Shown here in pieces: positions 62,480-64,000 of a DNA stretch of 64,000 nucleotides (the stretch's first letter is position 1; each line of letters opens with the position of its first letter). The notes under the pieces are model-generated. The model made no database searches, was not told the DNA's origin, and saw nothing but the letters and a program-made list of their open reading frames with translations. This stretch comes from CAZKTS01 sp964555735. GTDB lineage: Bacteria; Actinomycetota; Acidimicrobiia; IMCC26256; PALSA-555. Location: positions 19,346-83,345 of the forward strand of contig CAZKTS010000288.1 in NCBI GenBank assembly GCA_964555735.1, given 5' to 3'. The position numbers and the translations under genes are program-made.

Positions 62480-62482
62480 GCT
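62477..62482 (+). promoter_or_regulatory. class A -10-like element TAGGCT
   Basis: GATAGGCT overlaps the TAG stop of terL and ends 6 bases before ATG 62489. TTGGCA lies 18 bases upstream (62453-62458), the best -35 seen with any class A copy. Confidence 0.6.
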
Positions 62483-62488
62483 GACGGC

Positions 62489-62737
62489 ATGAACGACTCG
62501 GCAATCTTCGCGGCGTGCGTGGCGCTGGCGCCCGACTTTCGGGTCGGGATCGAGTACCTCGTTGGCGCGCGGTCGCTGGTGTGGCGGGGCGCGCTGACGG
62601 CGACGTCGATCGAATACTCGGGCGGGTATGCGCTGCTCGTCGGCACGGTGTGCGATTCGTTCGAGGCGAAGTACTCTGCGCTCCTGCGGAACGCGCTTTT
62701 GACGCTGCAGAAAGCCGCGGGCGTGCCGCTGCCGTGA
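62489..62737 (+). CDS. small hypothetical structural-region protein
   Basis: This protein has 82 residues, leaderless by geometry. It starts MNDSAIFAACVALAPDFRVG and has a beta-rich middle (SIEYSGGYALLVGTVCDSFE). Position after TerL suggests a head or packaging role. It is not recognised. Confidence 0.65.
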   Translation: MNDSAIFAACVALAPDFRVGIEYLVGARSLVWRGALTATSIEYSGGYALLVGTVCDSFEAKYSALLRNALLTLQKAAGVPLP

Positions 62738-62743
62738 TCGTGG

Positions 62744-62749
62744 TACGAT
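62744..62749 (+). promoter_or_regulatory. class A-like element TACGAT
   Basis: TACGAT ends 7 bases before GTG 62757. It supports the GTG start and adds another leaderless-type gene. Confidence 0.45.
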
Positions 62750-62756
62750 TCCGGCC

Positions 62757-63392
62757 GTGAGCTTCTACACGCCAATTCCGGTCCGGCCGACGGTCTGCGC
62801 GGCGAGCGTGGTCGGCCTGCGCACGGCGGAGCCGGTCGCGCAGTTCGTCGACGCGCAGCGCGCGGCGGTGGGCGCGGTGTCGTATCAGTGGTCGGCGGTG
62901 AGCGTGGCGCCGGACGACGGCGTGAACGTGATCAAGCCCAATTCGATCGCGCCGGCCAACCCGGGGCGGTGGCTGCTGATCCCGGCGGGCGGCGGTGGAG
63001 CCTCGGCGGGGTGGGTCGACTTCGATCTGACCGGCGTCTACGCGGCGGCGGTCGTGCCCGGCTTCTTCTCGCCGCCGTTCGCGGTGCGCGTGGCGTCGAC
63101 GTGCGACGTCGTGCACCTCGTGAGGCGCACGGCCGGCTTGGCGGGCTCGACGGTGCTCGATGTGCGGCGCAACGGCGCGAGCATCTACCTCGCGCCTGGT
63201 GACCGGCCGGTGGTCACGCCGGCGGACGGCGACGACTACGACGCGCTCTTTCCGCCGACCGATCCGGGCCAGGTGGTCTGGGCGCCTGGTGACAAGATCG
63301 AGGTGGTGATGCTGAGCGCCGAGACGTTCAAGATCGGGCCGCCGCCCGGGCCCGAAGGGCTGCGCGCGCGGGTCTACTACACGATCCCGTGA
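62757..63392 (+). CDS. virion protein candidate
   Basis: This 211-residue protein has an N-terminal section (SYQWSAVSVAPDDGVNVIKP, then GRWLLIPAGGGG) that resembles repeats in phage fibre and capsid-decoration proteins. A second beta-rich domain follows. Gene order, just after TerL, fits a structural protein, but the exact role is unknown. Confidence 0.65.
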   Translation: MSFYTPIPVRPTVCAASVVGLRTAEPVAQFVDAQRAAVGAVSYQWSAVSVAPDDGVNVIKPNSIAPANPGRWLLIPAGGGGASAGWVDFDLTGVYAAAVVPGFFSPPFAVRVASTCDVVHLVRRTAGLAGSTVLDVRRNGASIYLAPGDRPVVTPADGDDYDALFPPTDPGQVVWAPGDKIEVVMLSAETFKIGPPPGPEGLRARVYYTIP

Positions 63393-63408
63393 GTGAGGAG
63401 CCGAGCTG

Positions 63409-63642
63409 ATGCGACTACTGGATGAGAGAGGCAAGCCGTTCGATCTGGAGGCGCCGGGGACGCCGGCCTTCATGGAGCTGGTGACGGCGTATGGTGCGAT
63501 GCGGTTGCCGCTGCGGGAGGATGGCGCGCGGGTGGTCATCGCGATGCGCGCGATGCAGGCACTGGCGGCGAAGGACTTGGCCACGCTGGCGGAGATGCGC
63601 GTGGCCGAGGCGAAGCTGCCGGCCAGGAAGGGGGGCGCGTGA
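63409..63642 (+). CDS. small helical protein
   Basis: This 77-residue protein starts at ATG 63409 behind GAGGAGCC. It reads RLLDERGKPFDLEAPGTPAF and is mostly helical. It may be a small head-assembly protein. It is not recognised. Confidence 0.6.
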   Translation: MRLLDERGKPFDLEAPGTPAFMELVTAYGAMRLPLREDGARVVIAMRAMQALAAKDLATLAEMRVAEAKLPARKGGA

Positions 63643-64000
63643 GCCTGATCTTTCAGCTGGTGCAGCCGCTGGGCAACGCCACGGCGACGTGGACGCCAGG
63701 CGCATACATCGCGCCGGCGAATCCTAGCAAGGTCATGATCTGCGGCGGCGAGATCAGCGCGTTCCCGATCGCTGCAGGCGTGACGATCGACATCACGGTC
63801 GGCACCGGCGGCGGCGCATCGACTTTTACGTCGACGATGACCGGCGCCGAGGCGACCGCGGCCGACGTGCGTGATCAGATCAACGCGGACGCGATCGCGT
63901 TCGGGCCTGGCGTGCCGGTGGCCGCGGTCGGGGTGTTCGGCAGCAACATCGTGCTCTTCGATCCGACCGGGTCCGCACCGCAGCACGTCAGCGTCGTCTA
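63639..64000 (+). CDS. beta-rich structural protein, truncated by the window end
   Basis: GTG 63639 (TGA overlap) opens a frame with no stop to the end of the window (120 codons seen). It starts SLIFQLVQPLGNATATWTPG and contains ITVGTGGGASTFTSTMTGAE. The beta-rich, Gly/Thr-rich character suits a virion protein. The rest lies outside the window. Confidence 0.65.
   Translation, partial: MSLIFQLVQPLGNATATWTPGAYIAPANPSKVMICGGEISAFPIAAGVTIDITVGTGGGASTFTSTMTGAEATAADVRDQINADAIAFGPGVPVAAVGVFGSNIVLFDPTGSAPQHVSVV

Noticed and set aside
1..64000. CRISPR array or transposon insertion sequence
   Set aside because: No evenly spaced short repeats and no transposase gene were found; the direct repeats at 25.5 and 46.7 kb do not enclose a transposase.

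Overview
The window looks like part of one dsDNA tailed-phage genome with very high GC (about 70 percent by eye, with G/C in most third codon positions). Almost every gene is on the + strand. Genes are packed head to tail, and many start with a GTG whose last two bases belong to the TGA stop of the gene before. A gp25-like baseplate protein, a gpJ-like protein, a gpD-like hub, a gpV-like spike and a LysM protein point to a contractile tail. The sheath, tape measure, portal and capsid genes are not here, so the window is an inner piece of a larger, probably circularly permuted genome. The host is unknown. The Gly-rich lipoprotein at 54.2 kb and the GC content would suit a Myxococcota-like host, but this is only a guess.

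Layout. 0-6.5 kb: LysM protein, baseplate hub, spike and amidase. 6.6-18.4 kb: baseplate wedge proteins, two tail fibres that share an N-terminal module, a 541-residue appendage protein, and a holin-like cassette at 14.2-15.0 kb. 18.4-22.3 kb: an SF1 helicase and accessory genes. 22.3-23.1 kb: a noncoding, palindrome-rich segment that is a candidate origin or structured RNA. 23.1-41.3 kb: the replication and recombination block (SF2 helicase, DnaB-like helicase, primase, family B DNA polymerase, SSB-like protein, RecA-like protein, SbcD/SbcC-like pair, PD-(D/E)XK nuclease). A Tad2-like anti-Thoeris gene and a sigma-like protein lie inside it. 41.3-57 kb: small accessory genes, a small-terminase candidate, a transglycosylase, a sigma region 4-like protein, an amidoligase, an HD hydrolase, Gly-rich paralogs, a lipoprotein, methyltransferases and a DUF5131 protein. 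57.1-60.8 kb: two ParB-like/methyltransferase pairs facing away from each other. 60.8-64 kb: large terminase and the first structural genes, running off the end.

Three promoter-like motif classes can be read by eye. Class A, often TGATAGGCT, sits 6-8 bases before the start codon of mostly late genes. Class B, GCGCTAYTSGG, occurs only between 18 and 54 kb and has the same spacing at five genes. Class C is TTGACM-N16/17-TATRCY overlapping inverted repeats, at four loci. Classes A and B imply leaderless mRNAs. Two phage sigma-like proteins (30.7 and 44.6 kb) are candidate readers.

Other features of note are a dispersed GC-rich repeat that forms the C-terminal codons of three enzymes, two cargo-like segments bounded by direct repeats (one holds the Tad2-like gene), and an amidoligase plus two gamma-glutamylcyclotransferase-like genes. 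All functions rest on motifs read by eye. No database search was run.
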